In this document: piece by piece, positions 1 through 8,189 of the stretch
How positions within the stretch are numbered: the stretch's first letter is position 1
Layout of the letters: every line of letters begins with the position of its first letter
Source: Mesostigma viride
Taxonomy: Eukaryota; Streptophyta; Mesostigmatophyceae; Mesostigmatales; Mesostigmataceae
Assembly (NCBI GenBank): GCA_009746045.1
Contig: RPFO01001962.1
Coordinates: forward strand, 1-24,462
Length of the DNA stretch: 24,462 nucleotides
Reading direction: 5' to 3'
The notes under the pieces: model-generated
What the model was told of the DNA's origin: nothing
The model's input: only the letters and a program-made list of their open reading frames with translations
Databases searched by the model: none
Translations under genes and position numbers: made by a program

Positions 1-801
1 CGTGATCGCTAGCCGGGGCACGGCCTGCAATGCTAGCAAAGCGAGCACGTGCCTGGCGCATAACATAATCCACGTACAATAAAAACAGGTACGCGCGACA
101 GGACGCAAGCCCTGCCAGACGCGGTCTGCAGTGGGCATGGTGGGTAATGGGGCGTCCCCAACATCTACTGCTCCAATTTTGGTACTTTTGAAATTCCATG
201 CCTGGAGCGCAAAGTTTGCAATATATGTGCCGTTTGTAGCTCTAGCTCTATAATAACCTGACCAACCCCGCATTCCTCAAAGTACAGCACTTGTTGCCTA
301 TTCTCATTTATGCGAATCACATGATTAGGATGCTTCACGATTGCTATTGCTCGAGATTCAATTAAGAATGATTGAGATCAATAAATGATGAACCAAATAA
401 ACCAAATTAGGCCACTTGACAAGTTCATGATCCATTTAATTGTACAATTAAGCGATTAATTAATTCATAAATCATACATTACATGGGATACCCCCGTCGA
501 CGAGCTAGTGGTACGTACAATGAAACATTTGAGTTTGTAACATGTCTCCATGGATATATACATGTATGCTGGACCTCGCGCATCTCAGCCCTCTAAGAAA
601 TGTTATTTGAACTCAGGTCTAGATCTAAATATATACATGATCTGGATAATATTATACACTTCCTTAAAAGAGCATGAATCGAGCTTTACAATTCAGGACA
701 AGGAACTCGTTTGCAAATCACGGCTGAAAGGCAAGTGCTCACAACGAAGCACGTGCTCTCAAGGCTGTCCACCTCGTCCAACCAAGCCCGGGCGAGCTGG
801 C
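1..801. other. Unassigned flank downstream of the transposase-like gene
   Basis: I see no convincing gene, RNA or repeat here. An open frame of 156 codons begins at 550 on the plus strand, but its 3' half lies antisense to the transposase C-terminal exon and its 5' half is compositionally unremarkable. The stretch 340-480 is AT-rich. If the neighbouring gene is a mobile element, its 3' terminal sequence should lie here, but I could not identify a terminal repeat or a target-site duplication. Confidence 0.5.
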
Positions 802-1532
802 CTACTGAACAGGTCTCTTCTTGGCCAAGTTCGTGAGCCGTTTCTCGACGTCTGTCGGAATGGTCAAGATGGCCTGGCGATTGTTAGCTGGGTTGACAAC
901 AATGGTGTGTTCGAACCCCGCGTCCATGCACAGGTAGCAATTGACCAAGTTTGGCTGTTCAGGTTGGCATCGGCGTCCATTTTGAACATCGTCGCCATAC
1001 CCGGAAATCTGTCCCAGTAGCGCACCCCCACCACCCATTGTCCCTTACGGAACAACTCCCTATCGACCTTGCCGTTTCTGTCGGCCACTCGCCTCACGAA
1101 AGTAGCGGCCACCTGATAAGGCTCCTGCAAGACTTCCGCTAGCCAATATGGATGATCTGGATCGTGGGACTCATCACCAGAGTAGGACTCGACGGCAAAA
1201 ATGTCTCGCAACTTCAGTCTCCTTCCCATCATCGTCCTCTCTGCCTGTAGTCTGTTCAGTCGCGTCCCTGCGTGCCCCCCTTGTCCGTTTGGGTTCCTTT
1301 GCACTGGCTCCCCCAGTTTGTGGAGCTTCATCCGAGCACCTCCCACATTCCAGCCGTCCATGTCGGTCCACTCCTTTCGACAATCCCACCACCTTTCCTC
1401 GGCGCACGCACCGCCACAATAGCAGGAATACTGGCGCAGCATTAAGCGCGTCACATTCGACTTGTCCATGCGCCACCAGTGCGCCTTCTTCACTCCTTTG
1501 ATTTCGCCGCGCCCTGGGCTGTAAGGAAGCAC
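802..1532 (-). CDS. Transposase-like gene, Cys-rich C-terminal exon
   Basis: The frame 1532-864 reads a basic start, then CYCGGACAEERWWDCRKEW, a compact cysteine cluster typical of the C-terminal end of this protein type, and then FAVESYSGDESHDPDHPYWL and a WVVGVRYWDRFPG block. The frame then drifts into poor sequence and stops at 864. A second frame (1038-802) carries a better-looking tail, CMDAGFEHTIVVNPANNR to KKRPVQ and a stop at 802. A single frame change between about 940 and 1010 would connect them. I found no phase-consistent intron there, so an indel or sequencing error is likely. The exact C-terminus is therefore uncertain. Confidence 0.55.
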
Positions 1533-4143
1533 CTGCGCGTCGAAGACAAGATTTGCACAAGGGAAAGTTGAAGTTACGAGACCATCGAGCTAGTTGTGTT
1601 TTATTAAGCACTCCTGATCGCCAGGACTCCAAGAACGCCCTAGAAACGACGGCCGGCGTAACTATTCCCTGAACGGACTGTACACTTAATTACCTCGGGG
1701 AACTCGAAGAAGTTACGCCTGGTCGTTGTGGTCCCGCCCACCGCCCCCGACGCCAGATTCTCCACCAACTGGGCGGCCGTCTGTTTGTCCTGGTTCTCTT
1801 CCCTGATGTGCCACCTCCTCAACATGCACTTCACAGTCCCACCAGCTCCATCCACCTCCCCCTTTCCGTGCTGCTCCCCAAAGTAATTCCACTCAAATGA
1901 CTCCAGGTGCGGATCCTCCGTCAGCAGCCGGGCCACTTCCGCGATCACATTCCTTGACTTGAACTGCATGGAGCAATTGTCCGACCACCCAATGAAGCGC
2001 TTCACCTCTACCCCTTCTGACCGTAGTGTCGCCAGGATTTTGAGGATAGCAAAACGGAGGGCCCGCCCGTCCCTTTTCATTCCGCCCTGTCCGATGAAGT
2101 GAAACTCCCTTCTCACGACCTTTCCCGACGCTGGATCCAAGTAGCGCACGATCCAGGGCATAAGGACAAATGTGACTGGATGCCAATACTGTGCTTGGAG
2201 ATTGTGATAGGTGTAAGACTGGTAGTTCTCGGCGTAATCTGTGTGGCATACAAGGTCCCCCACCCGCATCCTTGAGAGACATTCCTTGGAGGCGTCCGCT
2301 TGCCACCACGCGTTGAAGCAATGCTGGATGAAGTCCGGCCACTTGTCCACAATCGCCTCCTTTAGCTCCGTTGGTGTGGACTTGACGTCGACTTGCGTCA
2401 ATCGCTGCCCACCAGCCTTTGCGATCTCGTCACAGTCGTCCTGCATATGCGCAATGTGCACAACAGAAAAGACATCAACTTCGACCCACCAATGACCTGT
2501 AGGAAGAAAAAAGACAGGACCTCAGGAAAAATTGAAAAAGAAACGCCTTGGGGCGCAACCACTCCACTAAAAATTACCTCTGGCCCAAGAACCTCAGGAA
2601 ACATTGCAAAAGAAACGCCTTGGGGCGCAACCACTCCACTAAAAATTACCTCTGGCCCAAGAACCGCACCCGGCGGCACATCCTGCATCTCGTATCTGGT
2701 CCATGAAATCAGGTGGTTGGAAGCCTCCTCCCGTTCGCATAACATAAGTTCCGAATTCCACACTTGGGAGCCCGGCAAGTGCCCAACACACAAGCCTTAC
2801 GCCGGATCGAGCAAACCCCCAACTCCTCGCCCAGGTCATGATCGGGCACCCCTTCCTCGTCGTCCAGCACCCTCCCATGCATGGGCAGATCCTCAAGTTC
2901 GCCCTGAAAAGGCTGAACCTGCGGCCGCGACGACCCCACAGACGACCTCGAACCTCCCCCCTCCCTCATCCCCTCCACCTCACAAGTAAACTTGTTCACC
3001 CACTCTGTCGTGTGAGTGGCTTTGAAAATGGAACATGTGGGCACGGACGACCCCACGTCGAGCTGGCTACCATGATCGCACGCGTGGCATTCAGGTCCGC
3101 ACTCGCATCTGGCATGAAAAGTTGCACGAAATTTGGCCAACCCCCCAACCATGGACTGCATGGTAGTGTGGTGCTGGCATGCGCACAAGTTCCGCATTTT
3201 CCACCGCCCCTTGACGCATGCGGGCATATGCTTGCAAAAAGTAGTGTATCCCACATGAACTGTGCTCTTCTGATTCGTGCGTAGCATTGACATCCCTGCC
3301 TCCGTCTCCAAAATCACCTGATTTCCCCCCTCACACCCTCCTCTCCCTCCCCCCCCCCTCCCTACTGTCCATCCGCCGCGGTGGCTTCAACTCCGGATGG
3401 CGGGAAATGAACACTTCGTAAATCTTCGACTTGGAGACAGTATAGTAGCGCGCACCCTCCGAAAACGCTAGTGTATGTTTGTAATCCTTTCTTGTCCATT
3501 CACAATGAACATCCTTCATGTTCGGAGACGCCCGCGTCAAGTTATCATCCCTCCAGCACGCTTGTATCAGGGCAATGACTTCCGTCGGAAGCTCGTCTTT
3601 CCTCCTCCTCCTCTCTGGCGCACTCATCAAAAGGTCGTCCTCCCCTTCTTCCATTCCATCCCTGTGACCCCGAACAGTTGCGACAAAGCGCCTGTCAATC
3701 CCGAACGCGCGCTCCACAATCCTGTCCGGGACGCCCTCCATTGCCTTCGTAACAAGTCCACACAAGGCCCACCTAAGCCCACGATCCTTCTCAGATGTTC
3801 CCAAGTCGCCAAAAGCCTTCTTGATGGTATCCCGAAGAGATTCCGCCCAACTTTCAGGAAGCCCGTCGTCACAGTTCTTCCTCTTCTTAATGCCGTTGCT
3901 CTCCGCCACCATGGCATTTAGTCTTGAAGCTGCGCAAGACAGAACCTCCGCGCTCATCTCTGGCGTCCTGTGGTTGTTTGCTTTCACGCGTTCCGCCATG
4001 ATAGGAAAGATGTCATTGGCAATTTTGTACCCCTTGTTCTCGATGTACTTGTCGCTCCAGAGACCGCGAAGTGCAGGCTCCCGGTCGTCATTGGACAAGG
4101 GACGCGAACCGTCGGAAACGGCCCCCCGCCCCGATCGCGCCAT
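802..4143 (-). CDS. DDE-type transposase-like gene, spliced, about 980 aa in total
   Basis: Five open segments on the minus strand read as one protein: 4143-3337, 3317-2801, 2762 to about 2670, 2496-1694 and 1532-802. The domain order is an N-terminal region ending in an SPN-K-DV type block, a Cys/His-rich region, a DDE-like core (DYAENY, WSDNCSMQFKS, FGEQHGKGEVDG) and a Cys-rich C-terminus. This order and these motifs recall large uncharacterised DDE-fold transposase-like proteins scattered through algal and animal genomes (KDZ-like or DUF7869-like); that link is from memory and not a search. The Met at 4143 (MARSGRG) is a more natural start than the in-frame Met at 4278, because the extra 45 residues look non-conserved. 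Two introns keep frame exactly, which argues for a real gene. Two frame changes, near 3320-3360 and 940-1010, mean it may be broken or contain sequence errors. Confidence 0.72.
1533..1693 (-). other. Predicted 161-nt phase-0 intron
   Basis: The donor is GAG|GTAATT at 1694/1693 and the acceptor GACGCGCAG|GTG at 1533/1532. Removal joins FFEFPE to VLPYSPGRGE in exact frame. Read through instead, the exon meets a stop at 1640. The intron carries the 'acgacggccggcgtaact' motif at 1646-1663 that also recurs in the satellite upstream of the gene. A second AG at 1519 would break frame. Confidence 0.65.
1694..2496 (-). CDS. Transposase-like gene, DDE-like catalytic core exon
   Basis: About 268 codons. 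Numbered from the GTG at 2461, the first acidic motif is DYAENY with Asp75 (codon at 2239-2237). The second is WSDNCSMQFKS with Asp161. The third region is WNYFGEQHGKGEVDGAGGTV, where Glu196, Glu202 or Asp204 could supply the last acidic residue. This order and spacing suit an RNase H-fold nuclease that cuts and joins DNA at element ends; the role is inferred from family resemblance. A Trp-rich lead-in (HWWVEVDVF) and HCFNAWWQ precede the first Asp. All three motif regions are intact with no stop codon, so this exon could still be functional. It ends at a GAG|GTAATT donor. Confidence 0.75.
2497..2669 (-). other. Predicted intron containing a 72-bp tandem duplication
   Basis: The acceptor is strong: a pyrimidine-rich run ending TTCTTCCTACAG at 2497 on the minus strand, after which the core frame continues. 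Inside the intron, 2519-2590 and 2591-2662 are near-identical 72-bp copies, each containing a GAG|GTAATT donor-like site that matches the donor of the intron at 1533-1693. Which donor is used cannot be told from the sequence. Only GT sites in another phase (2669, 2639 or 2567) keep the frame as I read it. Confidence 0.5.
2519..2662. repeat. 72-bp direct tandem duplication, two copies
   Basis: Copy one spans 2519-2590 and copy two 2591-2662. The copies differ at only a few bases (for example GAAAAATTG versus GAAACATTGC). The length is a multiple of three, so the minus strand also stays open across both copies, reading GPEVIFSGVVAPQGVSF twice. I treat that as a side effect of an intronic duplication, though an in-frame peptide repeat is the alternative. 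Confidence 0.9.
2670..2762 (-). CDS. Transposase-like gene, short linker exon
   Basis: About 31 codons reading NSELMLCEREEASNHLISWT and then RYEMQDVPPG. It carries a Trp-containing helix between the metal-binding part and the core. The 3' boundary is not certain. A donor after base 2670 (G|GTGCGG) fits the phase of the acceptor at 2497. The more consensus-like GAG|GTAATT donors at 2649 and 2577 do not fit that phase. The left edge given here is the phase-consistent choice. Confidence 0.45.
2763..2800 (-). other. Predicted 38-nt intron in the transposase-like gene
   Basis: On the minus strand the intron starts GTAAGG and ends CCCAAG. Removing it joins codon position 1 (base 2801) to position 2 (base 2762), giving IRLWNSELMLCEREE in one frame. 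Without removal the upstream frame ends at a stop at 2709. The intron is very short and lacks a strong polypyrimidine tract, so a pair of chance signals remains possible. Confidence 0.5.
2801..3317 (-). CDS. Transposase-like gene, Cys/His-rich segment
   Basis: About 172 codons. The segment opens with an 'M-LR' block (MSMLRTNQKSTVHVGYTTFC), then has CKHMPAC, a CACQHH element and a CECGPECHACDH cluster. These are spaced as in zinc-binding regions and probably form a metal-binding fold between the N-terminal DNA-binding part and the catalytic core. The 3' half turns acidic (GELEDLPM, DDEEGVPDHDLGEELG) and looks like a linker. The end at 2801 is set by a GTAAGG donor whose removal, with the acceptor at 2763, continues the reading frame exactly into the next segment. 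Codon phase was checked base by base. Confidence 0.65.
3337..4143 (-). CDS. Transposase-like gene, N-terminal segment
   Basis: About 269 codons. The first 150 residues are helical and charged with no motif I recognise. Near the end is a block reading EVIALIQACWRDDNLTRASP, followed by NMKDV, EWTRKDYKHTL and IYEVFISRHPELK. In related transposase-like proteins an SPN-K-DV block and a helix ending in a short 'F...P' element precede the Cys-rich region, which fits this position. The frame runs on from 3336 into a purine-rich stretch and stops at 3331. The next segment starts in another frame, so the join lies within about 3318-3360. The open frame also extends upstream to a Met at 4278. Confidence 0.68.
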
Positions 4144-4277
4144 CAGACTTTGGTCAGACGGCAGCTGATTTTTTTCGCCTCTTAATCCCGCGGCACCGAA
4201 AGCCCTGAGGATGAGTAATGATAAATAATCACCATTAAAGACACGACGAAAACGATGGGCATCAAACAAGAACGACA

Positions 4278-4860
4278 AGCGTCATTAATAACGCCGGCCG
4301 GCGCAACTGGATACATGTAAACCATACAAAAGTGATTTTATGAAACACATACAGTTTGTCATTAATAACGACGGCCGGCGTAACTCGGGCGCAATTAAAA
4401 ACCATTAAGAAGCAACTCAGGATATGCAGGCAGAAATCCTTCAGGTGTAAAAAAGATGTACAAACACACTTTTGGTAATGGGGCCTGATTGCGCAACTGC
4501 AAGATACCATTGGAAACGCCGGCCGGCGCAACTGGATGCATGTACATAAACCATACAAAAGTGATTTGCACAAAACCCCTACAATTTGTCATGAGTAACG
4601 ACGGCCGGCGTAACTCGGTTGCATTTGAAAACCACAAAGAAGCAACTCAGGTAGTGAAGGCGGAAATCCCAGAGGTGATAAAATGTTTACCAACACAAAA
4701 TGTTGATAAGCGTGCAAGCTTTTGCAAGTGCGCGCAAGATACCATTGGAAACGCCGGCCGGCGCAACTGGAACACCAAAACAAAAAACTTGATTTGCACG
4801 AAACCCATTCAGTTCGTCATGGATAACGACGGCCGGCGCAACTTCATGGCACTCACCACT
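4278..4860. repeat. Tandem satellite of about 230 bp units with GC palindromes
   Basis: Two full units and one partial unit, with spacing 225 and 235 bp (anchors at 4291, 4516 and 4751). Each unit has two GC-rich boxes 75-82 bp apart. The first type, at 4291, 4516 and 4751, contains CGCCGGCCGGCG, a perfect 12-nt palindrome, followed by CAACTGG. The second, at 4368, 4598 and 4826, reads ACGACGGCCGGCG followed by T/CAACT. Between the boxes the units share 'accatacaaaagtgatt' and 'gaagcaactcagg'. Open frames that cross this block follow the repeat and are not genes. It lies directly upstream of the transposase-like gene. Confidence 0.88.
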
Positions 4861-5132
4861 TTCACCAAATGCCATGTCGCCATTATATTGAGGAAAGCGA
4901 AGTATGCCCACTTGAAGCTGTGGTCTGCAGAACATTGACACAAAATATGCATGGTATTTCAAGCAATGAATGCTATGTGTCAGGCATCAATGTCTTTATT
5001 GTATCCAAATGTGGTTAGGACGGAGGTTTACATTGGTTGCTATTTTAAGACAATGGCGTATAACCAAACATTGCACACACTCAAGAGTGTACTTATGCTG
5101 AACTGGAAAGGAACATTAAACCCCAATAAGGT
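4861..5132. other. Unassigned spacer
   Basis: This lies between the GC-palindrome satellite and the AT-rich block. A plus-strand open frame (4951-5229) runs through it, but its end is pure AT-rich sequence and it shows no domain. I see no support for a gene. Confidence 0.4.
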
Positions 5133-5303
5133 AGATATTTTTCTTTTACATTTTAATTTTTTATATACTACTTTATATAATATTATATTATATTATTTAT
5201 ATTATGCTATATTATGTTATATGAAATAACATTAAAATTAACATAAAATTAAAATTATATATTAATTATAGTATATTATATAATTTATATTATATATTAT
5301 ATT
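5133..5303. other. AT-rich block
   Basis: About 170 bp is almost entirely A and T, with many TATA and ATAT runs and short inverted repeats, in sharp contrast to the flanks. It resembles an easily melted region or a degraded low-complexity tract. No gene signal is present. Confidence 0.8.
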
Positions 5304-5942
5304 CACGATGCTCTGTGTATTAATGACATATCAGACACACCTACATCACATCGCCTTGATGTTTCCGTTGTATGGGTCCGGTCGGGCGTTGGTAGCTGGT
5401 CGACAACAATTCTACATTTCCTAAAAAAAAATGCGACCGTGCCTACATTCGAAGGCGCGCTGTGGCTGACCTGAACTATCGGTGAACACCTCGGCGTCAC
5501 TTGACCGGCCTAGGTTGACATTTCGGCAGAGTAACGCTGCTTAAAGGATCATTGCGTAGTTCGCGCGATTTGGCTCTTTATATATGTTTTTGGAGACGAC
5601 GAGCAAGCATCCGATTGGTCAGCCAATTCCTGTCCAGTCCTCGGACAGTGTCCAATCCGGTGCTTGGGATCCAGAAAACGTGCTCGAGCCTGGCCACTCT
5701 GTCGCGGGCGCCGCGCTAGTGGCGTCGCGCCCAAACCTGACCAGGCCATAGGAAAGGGCGGGGGCGAATGCAAGAATTATTGTTATATCCTGACCTGTCC
5801 TGGGGAAGGTCCGGGGCGAATGCAAGAATTAATATACCTGCGTATGCAACCAACACGGCCGATCCACATACATAATCCGACTGAGCTGGACGGTACGGAC
5901 CAAATTTCGGTGCAAATTGAGGCCCAAAAGCTATGTCGGCAT
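5304..5942. other. Unique spacer before the inverted-repeat structure
   Basis: No convincing gene. A 19-bp direct repeat (ggggcgaatgcaagaatta) occurs at 5761-5779 and 5813-5831, with similar sequence before each copy, so a 52-bp imperfect tandem duplication is present. Short open frames on both strands here have no recognisable features. Confidence 0.5.
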
Positions 5943-6057
5943 GGTGCGCGCACCCCTTGCGGTAGGGGCCATGGCGACTGCCTTTAGACGAAACGTGACA
6001 AATCTGGCACGCGGAAAGCAGAAATGCTCGATTGTTGGAGAAAATTAGTTACTGATT

Positions 6058-6540
6058 CTAATTTATGGCGGGATGGTTGCGATCTATAATGTCGCGGGCT
6101 TTTTTTCTTTGCCATCGGCAGGGGGGGTCCGGCCTGAATTTCTGTCGGGATGAATAAAGTATATTGGATGCCTGCCGGGTTGATTGTCGATTGTTGCCAG
6201 TTTTGATGGTCGTAAGGAAAGCTAGTTTAATGATGTTTCTAAAGCCGTAAAAATTCCCGCTGCTATCTTTACCTTTCCCGTCATTTTGCGGTAAGATAAC
6301 ATTAGCCCTGCGCGATGCGTACTGCCCAACCACTCCATGAAAGGGTGGACTTTCTTGTGCGCCTGGGCACGAATAAATGCCCGTTATGGTACGTTCTTGT
6401 GTTAAACGTCTTAAGCTTGCGTTTTCCTGCTTTCTTACCTCGTTGAGCGTAAGCTTTTTGCCTTCTTTCCGGCCAGATGCAGCCAGAAAGTTGCGGGTCC
6501 TGGCGCTGCATCGCTGGATTCCTGGGTGTCTTTTAGCTAG
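6058..6540 (-). other. Open frame in the left arm, no ATG, function unknown
   Basis: An open frame of about 160 codons runs between a stop at 6541-6543 and a stop at 6058. It includes RNFLAASGRKEGKKLTLNEV, then RTITGIYSCPGAQESPPFHG and NVILPQNDGKGKDSSGNFYG. It has no ATG; the first alternative start is GTG at 6333. The right arm has a homologous frame, but one base is missing near 'acacaagaacg' (left) versus 'atacagaacg' (right), so the two arms do not encode the same protein throughout. A TATA-like box lies about 390 bp upstream. I recognise no family. It may be a decayed gene fragment or a chance frame. Confidence 0.25.
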
Positions 6541-6929
6541 TTAATCGTCTGTGACGTGGCTGGCTTTCTGCAGCGCGTGGCCCGCAACCTGTCGGGAAGG
6601 TGTAATGCTTTTATTTCCATGCTTCTCTGAAATTTCTTTTGCTTTATAGACAGTTGTGTTCGAGGAAATTCACGCGGTCTTCCTAAGCAGCGGCATCATT
6701 TTCCCCAGACACTGACGAGCTGGCACCTGTCTCCTAAAGAGAGCGGCTCGTGCTTGTTAGAAAGGAGGCAGTGTGCATTTTGCGGGACACAATGCTTTGG
6801 TGGCACATGCGTCAGGTAGGCTGTTCCAATGGTCTCTTCACCTTTCCCACTGAGTAAATGTTAGCATTTGTCATGCTAACCAGAGCAGCTAGCCACAGGT
6901 TGGCTGGATAAAAAGTCAGCTTATTTTCT

Positions 6930-6938
6930 CTTTATATA
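6930..6938 (-). promoter_or_regulatory. TATA-like box facing outward, left arm
   Basis: On the minus strand this reads TATATAAAG, a good TATA-box match, in a conserved part of the arm and pointing toward the open frame at 6058-6540. The mirror copy is at 19993-20001. This is a sequence match only. Confidence 0.3.
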
Positions 6939-7154
6939 CTGCGTGTGTGGTCCTCCACGTGTCCGGCTTGTTGGGCATTTTGGAAGAGGGTTTATAATGT
7001 GTTGTTGGGTGGAACAACTTGGTTGTTGGCACAAAATCACACATTATTAGCCTGAGATAGGCATGACATATGCTGCTCAGGCGTGTCGTCCTACCAGCCT
7101 TGTTGTTAAGGGTAGACTCACAAGGCTGGCTGTGCCGATGGAGGGGTGGGGCGT

Positions 7155-7652
7155 GCTAGCCCCCCCCACACCCACGCATGCATGCTAGCCCACCCCCACA
7201 CCCACGCATGCATGCTAGCCCCGGCCCCGGCCCCCCACACCCACGCATGCATGCTAGCCCCCCCCACACCCACGCATGCATGCTAGCCCACACTCACACC
7301 CACGCATGCATGCTAGCCCACCCCCACACCCACGCATGCATGCTAGCCCCCCCCACACCCACGCATTCATGCCAGCCCCCCCCACACCCACGCATGCATG
7401 ACAGCCCCCCCACACACCCACGCATGCATGCTAGCCCCCCACACACACCCACGCATGCATGCCAGCCCCCATACACACCCACGCATGCATGCCAGCCCCC
7501 CCCACACTTACGCATGCATGCTAGCCCCCCACACACACCCACGCATGCATGCCAGCCCCCCCACACACCCACGCATGCAGGCTAGCCCCCCCCACACCCA
7601 CGCATGCATGCCAGCCCACCCCCACACCCACGCGTGCATGCCAGCCCACCCC
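7155..7652 (+). repeat. GC-rich minisatellite, left arm, 16 units
   Basis: About 16 units of 26-34 bp with core cccacacccacgcatgcatg followed by ctagcc or ccagcc. The variable part is the C/CA run. Each unit holds GCATGCATGC, which is self-complementary. Translated frames give His-Pro-Met-Ala peptides in every frame on both strands, which is what a repeat of this composition does by chance. Confidence 0.95.
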
Positions 7653-7920
7653 TAGCTTGAGCGTGCTTGTAAAGTTTTTGCATGGTTTATTAAAATGAGT
7701 GGAATATGTATTTATTGCATTAAATGTTAATTTTATCATGAATGAAAATGGTCAACATTGCCGAAGTGCCCCTAAATTGCTCAATATTGTGTGCTCAAGA
7801 ATTCAATGAGGATTGTCATCATGGAAACCCGCACAAATTCACGATTCCGGGCATGCATGTGAAAGTATCAAGAACAATTTTCAATTAAGAATGGTATCTC
7901 ATTGTTCCATGAATCAATAT
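7653..7920 (+). repeat. Conserved spacer between minisatellite and satellite, left arm
   Basis: About 268 bp of non-repetitive sequence whose reverse complement is at 18735-19002. The two copies differ by a few bases, including four extra bases (TTGA) near 18916 on the right. There is no gene signal. Confidence 0.9.
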
Positions 7921-8189
7921 GACTCCATGTACGTAGACAAGCCATGATGACCCCATGGGAGCCTGAATCCTCATCATTAAATACATAAATGCCACCCATG
8001 TACGTAGACGGGCCATGATGACACCAATGGAGCCTGAATCCTCATCATTAATTACATAAATGCCAACCATGTACATACACGGGCAATGATGACACCATGG
8101 GAGCCTGAATCCTCATCATTAATTACATAAATGCCAACCATGTACGTAGGCCAGCCATGATGACACTGTGGGAGCCTGAATCCTCATCA

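Larger units (their letters stand above)
5943..7154 (+). repeat. Outer segment of the left arm of a long inverted repeat
   Basis: Reverse-complemented, this segment aligns with 19777-20984. The match starts at a 12-nt palindrome, GGTGCGCGCACC (5943-5954), where similarity between the two flanks stops abruptly. The inner part (about 6600-7154) looks nearly identical to its partner. The outer part has many substitutions and small indels. I could not see a target-site duplication just outside the two ends. Confidence 0.9.

Noticed and set aside
550-1020. 156-codon plus-strand frame
   Set aside because: Much of it is antisense to the transposase C-terminal exon; the rest has no domain or codon signal.
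1148-1501. Ser/Pro-rich plus-strand frames
   Set aside because: Antisense shadow of the Cys-rich exon 802-1532.
4489-4938. 149-codon frame across the GC-palindrome satellite
   Set aside because: It follows the tandem repeat, with the same peptide block recurring, and has no independent support.
7178-7655. His/Pro-rich and Gly/Cys/Trp-rich frames in both minisatellites
   Set aside because: Every frame on both strands is open because of base composition; the peptides mirror the repeat unit.
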